Source: an uncultured Bacilli bacterium
GTDB taxonomy: Bacteria > Bacillota_I > Bacilli_A > RF39 > UBA660
Direction: 5' to 3'
Assembly (NCBI GenBank): GCA_947629235.1
Contig: CANRCX010000009.1
Coordinates: 1 to 55,741, forward strand
DNA length: 55,741 bases
The stretch's first letter is position 1. Each line of letters begins with the position of its first letter. Positions 31,280 through 40,694 of this stretch are shown one piece after another. A program made the position numbers and the translations under genes. The notes beneath the pieces were generated by a model that was not told the origin of the DNA, searched no databases, and saw only the letters and a list, made by a program, of their open reading frames with translations.

Positions 31280-34030
31280 ATGAATAAAATGTTATTTTTA
31301 AAAAGTTATATTGTAGAGAATTTTAATAATTTAATTAAAATCATGTTGTTCTTTGCTTTCTTAATATTAACTATTTTTCCTTATAAAAATGTACATGCTA
31401 TAGTTAATGGTGAAAGAATAGTTGATGAAAATACATCTAACTATTATAAAAATACTATATCAAATAAAAATTTAGGTACATTATATGATGATAGTATTTG
31501 GTCAGATAAATCTGTATATACTGAAAATAATATTACGTTAGATAATAAATTTAAAATTGAAAATAATGATGATTTTTTAACAGCTTTTTCAGCATTAGGA
31601 TCAAGTCAAGTAGTAAAAAAAGCAATAGCATACGATGTTGCAATTATTATAGATGTTTCTGGCTCTATGGGACAAGACGTTGTAGACAATCTTAGTCATT
31701 TAGATCCAAAAATACGTATAGAACACTCAAGAATTCAACTAACAATTAATGCAGTTAATAATGCAATAGATAAATTAATGGAATCTAATGTCCAAAATAG
31801 AGTTACTGTTGTTGTTTATGGTGCTACAGCATATACACTTATGGAATTAGGCCATTACACGAAAATAGATAATAGTAAAACATATATTACAGTTGAAGAT
31901 TTTACTGATTATAATGAAAATAAGTATAAGGATTCTGGTTCATCTGCTTATACTTTACATGCACAAGCAATAAAAGATGGAGTTAGTATAGATCGTAGTG
32001 TTAGAAATAATTATGGTAAAGATATTTCAATGGAAAAGAAAGCTAAACTTAATTCATATATTGGATATAATACAAATATGCAAGCTGGAATTTATAAAGG
32101 ATTTCAAGAATTATATGAAAAAGCAGATGAAAATGTTGTACGTTTTCCATCTGCACTAATTATGTCAGATGGTGGCTCAAATTATGCATTAAAAAGAACT
32201 GGTGATATCACAGGGAATGAATGGTATGATGTTCCTATTGTAGATACAATAGAAAATTATAATGGTACCAATTATTTAACTTTTAATAAGAAATATCGTA
32301 CTGAAACTAGTCAAGTTAATAGAGGAGGAAAAGAAACAATACTGGATATTTTACTGACAGCCTCTTATATGAAAGTAAAAGTTCAGAAAAAATATGAAAA
32401 AATATTTAATGCATCACCATATGGTAAACAAGGAAATTTACTTACTTTTCAAATTCATAATGTAGGTGTTGATACAAAAGATATTAGTACACAATGGCAA
32501 GTGCCAAGAATTTATTCAACTCTTGAACCTAAGAATTATTTTAAATCAGATTTACCAGATGCAACATGGGAGTATAAACAAGATAGTATAGATGCTTATA
32601 ATCTTTTTGAACAATGGCAATCATCTCCAGATGGAGCCACTTCAACATTTACTGATAGTGATAATAATATTATAAATTTCAAAATAAGCAAGTTACCTGC
32701 TTCAAGTGAAGTTTCAGAAAAAGAAGTTATTGAAAATATTATATATAATGATTCTTTTGAAGATATTTCAGCAAGTGACATAAATAGTTGGTTTGAAGAT
32801 ATGGTTGTTAATATATCTTCATTTAATCCGATTGAAAATATTAAAAATTCATTATCATATGTAGATCCAATAGGAGAATATTTAGAACTAAAAAGCTTTA
32901 AAAAAGCAATCTTATTTGGAAATGAATATAATATTATTAAAGACAAACTTACAGAAGAAGAAAATGCAATAAAACAGTATTATAAAGTTGTAGGAAATAA
33001 TAATGAAGATTTAACAATTATTAATAAGTCAAATAAAAATCTTGAGTTTAAACTTAGTGATATTATAATCTATAATCAAATAAATGATAATAAACAAGAA
33101 ATACATATAAATATTCCTAGTAATGCATTGCCATTAAAAGTAGATACTATTGAAGTAGATGGTAATAATAATGTTACTACATATGTTTCAAATGTTGATA
33201 ATGCGTTACCAATACGTTTTGTATACTCAGTTGGTGTAAATGATAAGTATATGAAGAAAAACAATATCAAGATAAGTGATATAAGTGAAACATATATTCA
33301 AAATAATAAAAATTCTAATTCATTATATTTTTATTCTAATACATACAATAAAACTGAATATGATAAAAAAACTATTGGGGAAGCATATGTGACATTTGTA
33401 CCTAGTGAAAAAAATAAATTCTATTTTATTCAGAAAAATTATCCAATATTCAAAAAAAGCTCATCTGGTGAAGGAATATTAAAATCAAGTGGAGGAAATG
33501 TTGAATTAACAGAACAATTAAAAGATTTAAATGAAATAAAAGAAGATGAATTATATTATATAGAGCATGAATATTTTATTCCAACTACTGAAGATACATT
33601 TAAAGGAAAATTAGTAAAGTATGCAATGGAAGTAAAAGGTTCAGATTTTTATGACTCAAACGGAAATTTATTGGTTACATATTATGATGAAACAAAAGAT
33701 GAAGAAACAAATAATAAAAGTGATAATACAATTGTTACAACTAAAAAAGGAATATGCATAGAAAGAATAATTGATAAATTATCAGTTGTAAAAACTAACA
33801 ATTTAACTAATACAGCTGCATATTCTAATGTATCAGAATTTATTGATGGCAATATTAAAATTAATTTGGGTAATAATGGTGTCATTATTGTAGATAGTAA
33901 TACTGGAGGAGAAATTCTTGTGAATCCTAAAACAGGGGTACTTCGTCCAACAATTGTTTTAATTGTTTTAGGAACATTAGCAGTATTATTGTATTATAAG
34001 CTTAGAAAAAAGAGTTCATATGAAATATAA
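31280..34030 (+). CDS. Sortase-anchored surface protein with von Willebrand A domain
   Basis: 916 residues. A hydrophobic segment (about 20-40, ending KNVHA) serves as signal peptide. The vWA domain (about 115-430) opens with DVSGSM (Asp125, Ser127, Ser129), the MIDAS metal site used for ligand or matrix binding. The middle (430-820) is beta-rich with no known motif. The C-terminus has NPKTG (882-886), a hydrophobic stretch and KLRKK, a cell-wall sorting signal, although NPxTG differs from the usual LPxTG. This resembles the tip adhesin of sortase pili, but no pilin or sortase gene is nearby. The ribosome site GAGGTG lies before the ATG. The gene has its own promoter and terminator. Confidence 0.87.
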   Translation: MNKMLFLKSYIVENFNNLIKIMLFFAFLILTIFPYKNVHAIVNGERIVDENTSNYYKNTISNKNLGTLYDDSIWSDKSVYTENNITLDNKFKIENNDDFLTAFSALGSSQVVKKAIAYDVAIIIDVSGSMGQDVVDNLSHLDPKIRIEHSRIQLTINAVNNAIDKLMESNVQNRVTVVVYGATAYTLMELGHYTKIDNSKTYITVEDFTDYNENKYKDSGSSAYTLHAQAIKDGVSIDRSVRNNYGKDISMEKKAKLNSYIGYNTNMQAGIYKGFQELYEKADENVVRFPSALIMSDGGSNYALKRTGDITGNEWYDVPIVDTIENYNGTNYLTFNKKYRTETSQVNRGGKETILDILLTASYMKVKVQKKYEKIFNASPYGKQGNLLTFQIHNVGVDTKDISTQWQVPRIYSTLEPKNYFKSDLPDATWEYKQDSIDAYNLFEQWQSSPDGATSTFTDSDNNIINFKISKLPASSEVSEKEVIENIIYNDSFEDISASDINSWFEDMVVNISSFNPIENIKNSLSYVDPIGEYLELKSFKKAILFGNEYNIIKDKLTEEENAIKQYYKVVGNNNEDLTIINKSNKNLEFKLSDIIIYNQINDNKQEIHINIPSNALPLKVDTIEVDGNNNVTTYVSNVDNALPIRFVYSVGVNDKYMKKNNIKISDISETYIQNNKNSNSLYFYSNTYNKTEYDKKTIGEAYVTFVPSEKNKFYFIQKNYPIFKKSSSGEGILKSSGGNVELTEQLKDLNEIKEDELYYIEHEYFIPTTEDTFKGKLVKYAMEVKGSDFYDSNGNLLVTYYDETKDEETNNKSDNTIVTTKKGICIERIIDKLSVVKTNNLTNTAAYSNVSEFIDGNIKINLGNNGVIIVDSNTGGEILVNPKTGVLRPTIVLIVLGTLAVLLYYKLRKKSSYEI

Positions 34031-34037
34031 ATAAAAA

Positions 34038-34065
34038 ACCATTAGTTTTAACTAGTGGTATTTTT
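34038..34065 (+). terminator. Intrinsic terminator after the vWA gene
   Basis: ACCATTAGT (34038-34046) pairs with ACTAGTGGT (34051-34059), one G-U pair, then ATTTTT. Confidence 0.75.
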
Positions 34066-34141
34066 ACTTTAAAATTTATTGTGAAGTACAATCATGAAAA
34101 TAATCGTTTTTTAAAGAAAAAAAATAAAACTTTGTATATTA

Positions 34142-34165
34142 GAGTTTAAAAAACTCCTTTTTTTT
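34142..34165 (+). terminator. Second hairpin and T run ahead of nifJ
   Basis: GAGTTT (34142-34147) pairs with AAACTC (34151-34156), then C and eight T. It lies just before the nifJ promoter and may insulate it. Confidence 0.5.
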
Positions 34166-34186
34166 ATATCAAATTTGATATATAAT
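34166..34186 (+). promoter_or_regulatory. nifJ: nifJ promoter with adjoining 16-base palindrome
   Basis: ATATCAAATTTGATAT (34166-34181) is a perfect palindrome whose last T is the first base of TATAAT (34181-34186). It is a good candidate operator over the spacer region. The start codon is 16 bases after the -10, so the leader is only about 9 bases. Confidence 0.5.
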
Positions 34187-34201
34187 TAAAATGGTGATGA
34201 T

Positions 34202-37200
34202 ATGAAAAAAAGTTATATTATTGATGGTAATGAAGCATGTGCAAGAGGTGCTTATTTATTTAGTGAGTTATGTGGAATATATCCAATAACACCAGCTAGT
34301 CCAATGGCTACTTTAACTGATAAATGGTCTAATGAAGGAAAATTAAATTTATTTAATGATACAGTTAAAGTTGTTGAAATGCAAAGTGAAGCAGGTGCTG
34401 CAGCAGTTACTCATGGTGCTCTTCAAGCTGGAAGCTTAGCAACAACATTCACAGCCTCTCAAGGACTCTTATTAATGATACCAACAATGTATAAAATGGC
34501 TGGAGAAATGTTACCTGCTGTAATACATGTAGCAGCAAGAAGTCTAGCAACTCATGCTCTTTCAATATTTGGAGATCATCAAGATATATATGCTACAAGA
34601 TCTACTGGATTTTGTATGTTATCATCTTCTTCAGTAGAAGAAGCATATTATATGAGTATAATATCACACTTATCAGCAATAGAAGGTTCACTTCCATTCT
34701 TACATTTCTTTGATGGATTTAGAACTAGTCATGAACTTAATAAAGTATCATTATTAGAAGATAGTGAAGTTTTAAAATTAGTAAACTATGATAAAATAAA
34801 TGAATTTAAAGAATCATCTTTAAACTTAGGTAAAAATATAACTCGTGGTACATCACAAACAGCAGATGTTTATTTTCAAAATACTGAAATTAGAAATAAA
34901 TATTATGATAAAATACCAGATATAGTAAATGGTTATATGGAAAAAATAAATAAAATCGCGAATACTAATTATAAACCATTTAATTATTATGGAGATGTAA
35001 ATGCAACACATGTAATTGCTGCTATGGGAAGTGTATGTGACACTATTAAAAGTGTTGTTGATTATTTAAATAAAAATGGTAAAAAAGTAGGACTAATAGA
35101 AGTACATTTATATAGACCTTTTAGTAGTGAATACTTACTTAAAGAATTACCACAAACAGTAAAAGTTATATCAGTATTAGATAGAACAAAAGAAGCAGGT
35201 AGTATAGGTGAACCATTATATTTAGATATAGTTGAAGCTGTAAAATCAAGAAATATAAAAGTATATGGTGGAAGATATGGCCTTTCTAGTAAAGATGTTC
35301 CACTAGCAGATATAAATGGTGTTTTTGAAAATATGTTTTCAAATAAACCTAAGACTCGTTTTACAGTAGGTATAATAGATGATGTTACTAATCTTAGTAT
35401 TGAACCTAAAGATATTGAAATAGAAAAAGATTATAAAGAAATAAAAGTATTTGGTTTTGGTTCTGATGGTATGGTTGGAGCTTCTAAAAACTTTATGAAA
35501 GTACTTGGAAGTAGAGATGAAAACTATGTTCAAGGTTATTTTGAATATGATTCTAAAAAAAGTGGTGGAGTTACAATATCTCATTTAAGAGTAGGACCAA
35601 CTAAAATAAATGCACCATATTTCTTAACTAATCCAGATTTTATAGTAGTATCAAAAGATGTATATTTAAGTAGATATTTTTGCTTAAAAGATATTAAAGA
35701 GGGTGGTACTCTTCTAATATCAAGTAATAAAACAGATGAAGAATTAGATAAATTAATAAGTTATGAAAATAAAAAAGAAATACTTGATAAAAATATAAAA
35801 GTTTATGTTTCTAATTTAGATGAATTAAATAAAAAATATTCATTAAAAGGAAAAATAAATAATATTATCTGTATGTATATGTTAAAAATAAGTGGATATA
35901 CAAATAGTGAACTAGAAGATTTTAAAAAGTTAGTTCAAAAAACATATGGATCTAAAGGAGAAGAAGTAGTTAATAATAACTTAAATGCAATTGATGAAGG
36001 ACTTTCATATTTAGAAGAAATAGATAATAATATATTTACATTAACTGAACATGTAAATAAAGATAAAGACTTTACAGATGAAGTATTAAAATTACGTGGT
36101 AATCTTCTTAAAGTATCAGAATTTGAAAAATATAAAGCTGGTACATTTGAAGGTGGAACTGCAGCAAGTGATAAGAGAAAAATAAGTGAACTTGTACCAA
36201 AATGGTGCAAAGAAAATTGTATTGAATGTAATCAATGTGCATTTGTATGTCCTCATGCATGTATAAGACCTTTTTCACTTACTGATAATGAATTAATTGA
36301 ATCTCATATAGATAAAACAGAAACAATTGAAAGTATGGGTGAAAATAATAAAAACTTCTATATATCAGTTAATGAAGCAAATTGTACTGGATGTGGACTT
36401 TGTGTAAGTGCTTGTCCTGGTAAAAAAGGAGAAAAAGCACTATCATTTGGTGAATTTAATGAAAGATATGATAGAATTAGTGATTACTTATATATTAATC
36501 ATGAAAATGTAACACCATTTAATAAATATACTGTTAAAGGAATTGGATTTCAAAAACCATATTTTGAATTTTCAGGAGCATGTGCTGGTTGTGGTGAAGC
36601 AGGATACATAAAATTATTAACTGAACTTTATGGTAAAAATATGGTAATAGCAAATGCTACAGGATGCTCTTCTATATATGGTGCATCACTTCCACTTACT
36701 CCATATAAAATTCCATGGATGAATTCATTATTTGAAGATAATGCTGAATTTGGTTTTGGAATACATATGTCTTATAAAAAAACTAGAGAAAGAATTAAAA
36801 AATTAATGTATCAATATAAAGATAAAGTATCTCCTGAAATAAAAGCAACATTTAAAGAATGGATAGACAATATGGAAGATGATGATTTAACTTATGCTAT
36901 TAAAAACAAGTTAGAAGAAAATTTAATTCCAGAAGAAATAAGAGAGTTACTTGATTACATTCCATCTAGAGATGTATGGATTTTAGGTGGAGATGGATGG
37001 GCTTATGATATAGGATATGGTGGACTTGATCATGTACTTCATAGTAATGAAAACATTAACATAATGGTTCTTGATACAGAAGTATATTCAAATACAGGTG
37101 GTCAAAAATCTAAATCAACAAGAGCTGGTAGTATTGCAGAATTTGCATCAAATGGAAAATTAGAAAACAAAAAAGATTTATTTAAAATAGCTATGTCTAT

Positions 37201-37609
37201 TCCAAATGTATATGTTGCTTCAATTTCAATGGGAGCAAATATGATGCAGACAATTAAAGCATTAAAAGAAGCAAAAGAACATAATGGTCCATCACTAATA
37301 ATTGCATATAGTCCATGTATTGAACAAGGAATAATTGGTGGTTTATCTAATCAATTAGAAGAACAAAAAACACTTGTTGAAGTAGGCTACAATTTACTTA
37401 TGAGATATGATCCAGAAGAAGATATGTTAACAGTTGATTCAAATGAACCAGATTTTACAAATTATGATCAAGTGTTTAGACATGAATTAAGATATAAAAA
37501 TCTAGAAGTAAAAAATCAAGAAGAATATGAAAGATTATATGATGAAAATATGAATTATTCTAAAGAAAGATATTATTACTTTAAAGATTTAGAACAAAAA
37601 AACGATTAG
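34202..37609 (+). CDS. nifJ: Pyruvate:ferredoxin (flavodoxin) oxidoreductase
   Basis: 1135 residues, a full-length fused PFOR. It oxidises pyruvate to acetyl-CoA and CO2 and reduces ferredoxin or flavodoxin, the core step of anaerobic pyruvate use. Domains in order: pyruvate/CoA-binding start (GNEACARGAYLFSELCGIYPI), the gamma domain (about 420-620), two 4Fe-4S clusters (Cys669/673/676/679/683 region and Cys728/731/734/738), the TPP domain with CAGCGE (Cys794, Cys797), ANATGCSSIYG, GGDGWAYDIGYGG (about 929-941) and the DTEVYSNTGGQ Mg-TPP loop. Codon use matches the neighbours, except for more Gly and Ala. The stop codon lies inside its terminator. Confidence 0.97.
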   Translation: MKKSYIIDGNEACARGAYLFSELCGIYPITPASPMATLTDKWSNEGKLNLFNDTVKVVEMQSEAGAAAVTHGALQAGSLATTFTASQGLLLMIPTMYKMAGEMLPAVIHVAARSLATHALSIFGDHQDIYATRSTGFCMLSSSSVEEAYYMSIISHLSAIEGSLPFLHFFDGFRTSHELNKVSLLEDSEVLKLVNYDKINEFKESSLNLGKNITRGTSQTADVYFQNTEIRNKYYDKIPDIVNGYMEKINKIANTNYKPFNYYGDVNATHVIAAMGSVCDTIKSVVDYLNKNGKKVGLIEVHLYRPFSSEYLLKELPQTVKVISVLDRTKEAGSIGEPLYLDIVEAVKSRNIKVYGGRYGLSSKDVPLADINGVFENMFSNKPKTRFTVGIIDDVTNLSIEPKDIEIEKDYKEIKVFGFGSDGMVGASKNFMKVLGSRDENYVQGYFEYDSKKSGGVTISHLRVGPTKINAPYFLTNPDFIVVSKDVYLSRYFCLKDIKEGGTLLISSNKTDEELDKLISYENKKEILDKNIKVYVSNLDELNKKYSLKGKINNIICMYMLKISGYTNSELEDFKKLVQKTYGSKGEEVVNNNLNAIDEGLSYLEEIDNNIFTLTEHVNKDKDFTDEVLKLRGNLLKVSEFEKYKAGTFEGGTAASDKRKISELVPKWCKENCIECNQCAFVCPHACIRPFSLTDNELIESHIDKTETIESMGENNKNFYISVNEANCTGCGLCVSACPGKKGEKALSFGEFNERYDRISDYLYINHENVTPFNKYTVKGIGFQKPYFEFSGACAGCGEAGYIKLLTELYGKNMVIANATGCSSIYGASLPLTPYKIPWMNSLFEDNAEFGFGIHMSYKKTRERIKKLMYQYKDKVSPEIKATFKEWIDNMEDDDLTYAIKNKLEENLIPEEIRELLDYIPSRDVWILGGDGWAYDIGYGGLDHVLHSNENINIMVLDTEVYSNTGGQKSKSTRAGSIAEFASNGKLENKKDLFKIAMSIPNVYVASISMGANMMQTIKALKEAKEHNGPSLIIAYSPCIEQGIIGGLSNQLEEQKTLVEVGYNLLMRYDPEEDMLTVDSNEPDFTNYDQVFRHELRYKNLEVKNQEEYERLYDENMNYSKERYYYFKDLEQKND

Positions 37610-37636
37610 ATTGACAATATAATGTCAATCTATTTT
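37607..37636 (+). terminator. Intrinsic terminator overlapping the nifJ stop codon
   Basis: TAGATTGACA (37607-37616) pairs with TGTCAATCTA (37623-37632), followed by TTTT. The first three bases are the TAG stop. Confidence 0.85.
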
Positions 37637-37687
37637 CTTATAGAAAAGTTATTGATAATATGATAAAATACATAAAAGAGGTAAATT

Positions 37688-39148
37688 ATGAATATAAAAG
37701 ATTTCATTAAACATAAAGATAATAATTATAATTTAGAAAAAAATAATTTAGAATTAAATAAAGAAACATTAGATTATTTAGTAAAAAATAATATTACAGA
37801 AGCATATACTTCAAAACCACTAAATAAATTAATAAAAACATTAGATGAATATACATATTCAACTTATCCAAATGAAATATTATTATATAAAGGAGTATTA
37901 ATAAAAAATACTAATTTAGATAAATCTGAATATTTAAATATTAAAACTACATCCTTAAATTTAAATGATGTAGAAAAAATATGTCAAAATTTAAATCTTG
38001 ATAGTCTAAAGAAAATGAATATTTCTGTAAATGAATATTATAATTATAGTTTTATTTTTAATAAAGATCATGTCTCTATAGAAATACAAGATACATCATT
38101 AGATAAAGTTTATGAAATATGTAATTTATTATCTAAATCATATAAAATAGATAATTTAAATATTAATTTTAATGTTATTGATGAAAAAGAACTTATAAAA
38201 GATGTTAATTATTATGATTTCGATTATAAATATTTAGATGAATTATCAAAAACAGCTAATATACAAGTTAATTATAGATTTTTATGTGGTGGATATGTAG
38301 ATTATGATGATTTTAGAAAATTAATTAATGTTGTAAAAAATTATAGAAAAACAGTTAATAATAAACTATTATCTCCATTAGAAAAATTAACTGTTGCATA
38401 TGATTTAATGAAATATTATCAATATAGTGAAAGTGAAAATATTTTAGATACATATACACCAGATAAAATAATTAAATATGGTAAGATTACATGTGTTGGT
38501 TATTCATTAATGATGGAAGAAATATTAAAATGTTTAGATGAAAATATAAAAATAACTAGTGTATCTTTACATACTAATCATAATTTAAAAAGAGAAGGTC
38601 ATGAAAGAAATTTAGTTAGAATAGATGATGATAAATATAATATACATGGTCTTTACTTTTTAGATGCTACATGGGATAGCTATAATGATAAATTTAAGAA
38701 AGTTTATGGAGAAGATTATAAAGTATTTGATATATATAGACATTTTTTAATACCATTTTCTGAATATGATAAAGTATTTCCAAGAGATACTAAACCACCA
38801 ATTTTTTCAGATTATATTAATTCATTACTTGAAGATAATTGGAAAGAAGAAAATTTAGATAAAGTATTAGGTAATTTAAAAAATGAAGAAATAGAAATAT
38901 TACAACCATATAAAGTAAAAATGTTTAAAGATATAAAGAAAACAAAAGATAAATTTAAATATGTATGCGCTAAAAGAATACCATTTTCTAATTTCTTAAA
39001 TGCAGTTGTTGCTGTAAGACAAGTAGAAGGATATGATAAAAAGGATTTAAAAAATGAAGTAATACGTGCTTCAAAAACAACTAGTGAATTTTATGAAGAT
39101 AATAATTATGATATAGATGAAATAGTAGAAAAAGGTAAAATAATGTAG
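37688..39148 (+). CDS. Transglutaminase-like superfamily protein
   Basis: 486 residues, no signal peptide. The N-terminal 200 residues are Asn/Asp/Lys-rich with no known motif. The central domain has the papain-like triad of transglutaminase-like proteins: Cys269 in GKITCVGYSLMMEEIL, His305 in GHERNLVRI and Asp326 in FLDATWD. The C-terminal part (about 390-480) is charged and probably helical. Such proteins act as peptidases or cross-linkers; here the substrate is unknown. The radical SAM gene begins 7 bases after its stop, so the two are co-transcribed. AAGAGGT precedes the ATG. Confidence 0.75.
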   Translation: MNIKDFIKHKDNNYNLEKNNLELNKETLDYLVKNNITEAYTSKPLNKLIKTLDEYTYSTYPNEILLYKGVLIKNTNLDKSEYLNIKTTSLNLNDVEKICQNLNLDSLKKMNISVNEYYNYSFIFNKDHVSIEIQDTSLDKVYEICNLLSKSYKIDNLNINFNVIDEKELIKDVNYYDFDYKYLDELSKTANIQVNYRFLCGGYVDYDDFRKLINVVKNYRKTVNNKLLSPLEKLTVAYDLMKYYQYSESENILDTYTPDKIIKYGKITCVGYSLMMEEILKCLDENIKITSVSLHTNHNLKREGHERNLVRIDDDKYNIHGLYFLDATWDSYNDKFKKVYGEDYKVFDIYRHFLIPFSEYDKVFPRDTKPPIFSDYINSLLEDNWKEENLDKVLGNLKNEEIEILQPYKVKMFKDIKKTKDKFKYVCAKRIPFSNFLNAVVAVRQVEGYDKKDLKNEVIRASKTTSEFYEDNNYDIDEIVEKGKIM

Positions 39149-39155
39149 GTGATTT

Positions 39156-40085
39156 ATGTTTAAATATAGTGACTCTAATAAAAGATATTATACACTTGAT
39201 TATTTTTATAAGCATAAATTTAATTCAAAAGTATTTAAAGTTAGTTTAAATGCAGGTTTTACATGTCCAAATAAAGATGGAACAGTAGGAGTAGGTGGTT
39301 GCATTTATTGTTCTAAAAGTGGAAGTGGAGAATATGCAGGAGATAAAACTAAAGACTTAGTAACTCAATTTAATGAAGTAAAAGAAATGATGTTAAAAAA
39401 ATGGCCTAATGCTAAATACATTGGTTATTTTCAAGCAAATACTAATACTTATGCTCCTGTAAATATATTAAAAGAAAAATATGAAAAAATACTTGCTCTT
39501 GATAATGTAGTGGGATTAAATATAGCAACAAGACCAGATGCAATAAGTGATGAATGTCTTGATTATTTAGAAGAATTATCTAAAAGAACATATTTGACTA
39601 TTGAACTTGGACTTCAAACTATACATGAAAGAACATCTATATTAATAAATAGATGTCATTCACTTGAATGCTTTAATGATATGGTAAAAAAGTTAAGAGA
39701 AAGAAATATTAATGTAGTTGTACACATTATAAATGGACTTCCATATGAAACAAAAGAAATGATGATTGAAACAGTTAAATATTTAAGTAAACTAGATATT
39801 CAAGGAATTAAAATACATGCATTATCTATTTTAAAAGATACACAGTTAGAAAAATTATATAAAGAAAATAAATTTAAAACACTTACAAGAGAAGAATATA
39901 TAGATATAGTTTGTGATCAACTTGAATATTTAAGAGAAGATATAGTTGTCCATAGAATTACAGGAGATCCTAAAGTAAGTGATTTAATAGAACCAGAATG
40001 GTTAATTAAAAAAGTAACAATTTTAAATGATATAGATAAAGAAATGAAAAGAAGAAACTCATATCAAGGAATAAAATATAAATAA
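39156..40085 (+). CDS. Radical SAM protein, TIGR01212 / YhcC-like family
   Basis: 309 residues. The cluster cysteines are Cys37, Cys49 and Cys52 in FTCPNKDGTVGVGGCIYC, the C-x11-C-x2-C spacing of this family. YYTLDYFYKHKF at the start and GLQTIHERTSILINRCH, VVVHIINGLPYETKEMM and VHRITGDPKVSDLIEPEW later are family hallmarks. It binds a 4Fe-4S cluster and SAM; the reaction has not been settled for this family, although an RNA-related role is often proposed. AGGTGAT lies before the ATG. Confidence 0.92.
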   Translation: MFKYSDSNKRYYTLDYFYKHKFNSKVFKVSLNAGFTCPNKDGTVGVGGCIYCSKSGSGEYAGDKTKDLVTQFNEVKEMMLKKWPNAKYIGYFQANTNTYAPVNILKEKYEKILALDNVVGLNIATRPDAISDECLDYLEELSKRTYLTIELGLQTIHERTSILINRCHSLECFNDMVKKLRERNINVVVHIINGLPYETKEMMIETVKYLSKLDIQGIKIHALSILKDTQLEKLYKENKFKTLTREEYIDIVCDQLEYLREDIVVHRITGDPKVSDLIEPEWLIKKVTILNDIDKEMKRRNSYQGIKYK

Positions 40086-40119
40086 AAAACATTCAATTTA
40101 ATATTAAACTGAATGTTTT
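40086..40119. terminator. Bidirectional intrinsic terminator
   Basis: AAAACATTCA (40086-40095) pairs with TGAATGTTTT (40110-40119); the loop contains a further palindrome TTTAATATTAAA. It lies between convergent genes. Confidence 0.85.
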
Positions 40120-40418
40120 AATTTGATAACTTTTTCACCAATAACACTAATAGTAAGTTCATTTCCATAAATAGATTTTTTCTCATCTATAAAAGAATTA
40201 ATATCCATATTAGGATTAAAAGAAATACTTTGTAATTCTGGATATAAATAATAAATATGTTTACATGCTGTATCTTTTAAAACAAAAAGTCCTAATGTAT
40301 CTATAAAAGGATCTTCAAACATAAATTGTACTAAATCAAAAACTTTACCAAAATCATTTGTAAAATTATATCCCGTTATTAATGATAAAACAGTTTCTAA
40401 TTCAAAATCTTCTTGCAT
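40104..40418 (-). CDS. Small protein of unknown function
   Basis: 104 residues with AAAGGAGG just before the ATG, one of the strongest ribosome sites here, so it is probably expressed. It is acidic at the start and mixed alpha/beta by appearance (VLSLITGYN, GLFVLKDTACKHIYYLYPEL, TISVIGEKVIKL). I do not recognise the family. The candidate structured RNA lies on the same strand 50 bases upstream, so it could be read-through from that RNA, or use the TATAAT in between. Confidence 0.65.
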   Translation of the reverse strand: MQEDFELETVLSLITGYNFTNDFGKVFDLVQFMFEDPFIDTLGLFVLKDTACKHIYYLYPELQSISFNPNMDINSFIDEKKSIYGNELTISVIGEKVIKLKHSV

Positions 40419-40468
40419 AAGCCCTCCTTTATATATTATATGTTATAAATTTACCTATTTTAATTCAT

Positions 40469-40571
40469 AAAAAAGGACTGCCACCCCCTGATGGACAGTC
40501 CGGAAAAAAGAATAAAAAGGGGTTGGCTAGTGTGATACTAGCACCAATTCGCCTAAAAGTGAATTGGTAAG
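40469..40571 (-). ncRNA. Candidate structured small RNA with its own promoter and terminator
   Basis: This stretch is far more GC-rich than its surroundings and carries no ORF. On the minus strand it contains hairpin 1 (ACCAATTC / GAATTGGT, 40568-40561 with 40550-40543), hairpin 2 (GCTAGT / ACTAGC, 40542-40537 with 40531-40526) and a terminator (GGACTG / CAGTCC, 40501-40496 with 40480-40475) followed by six U. The terminator loop has GGGGGUGG (40488-40481), which can pair with the upstream CCAACCCC (40526-40519), a possible pseudoknot. A consensus promoter precedes it. I cannot match it to a known RNA family. Confidence 0.65.
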
Positions 40572-40576
40572 TCTAT

Positions 40577-40605
40577 ATATTAGTGGAAAAGGTTATTTTT
40601 GTCAA
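40577..40605 (-). promoter_or_regulatory. Consensus promoter of the candidate small RNA
   Basis: On the minus strand TTGACA (40605-40600), 17 bases, TAATAT (40582-40577). Transcription would start near 40570. Confidence 0.75.
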
Positions 40606-40658
40606 GCATTTTTTTAAAATTTTTTTAATTTTTTTGTATTCAAAAAATAATGATTGTA

Positions 40659-40667
40659 TGATATAAT
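40659..40667 (+). promoter_or_regulatory. Extended -10 promoter of recG
   Basis: TGATATAAT, 27 bases before the recG start codon. A poor -35 (TTCAAA) is at 17 bp. Confidence 0.6.
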
Positions 40668-40694
40668 ATGGTAAATTTGTCTTGGAGGTGTTTT

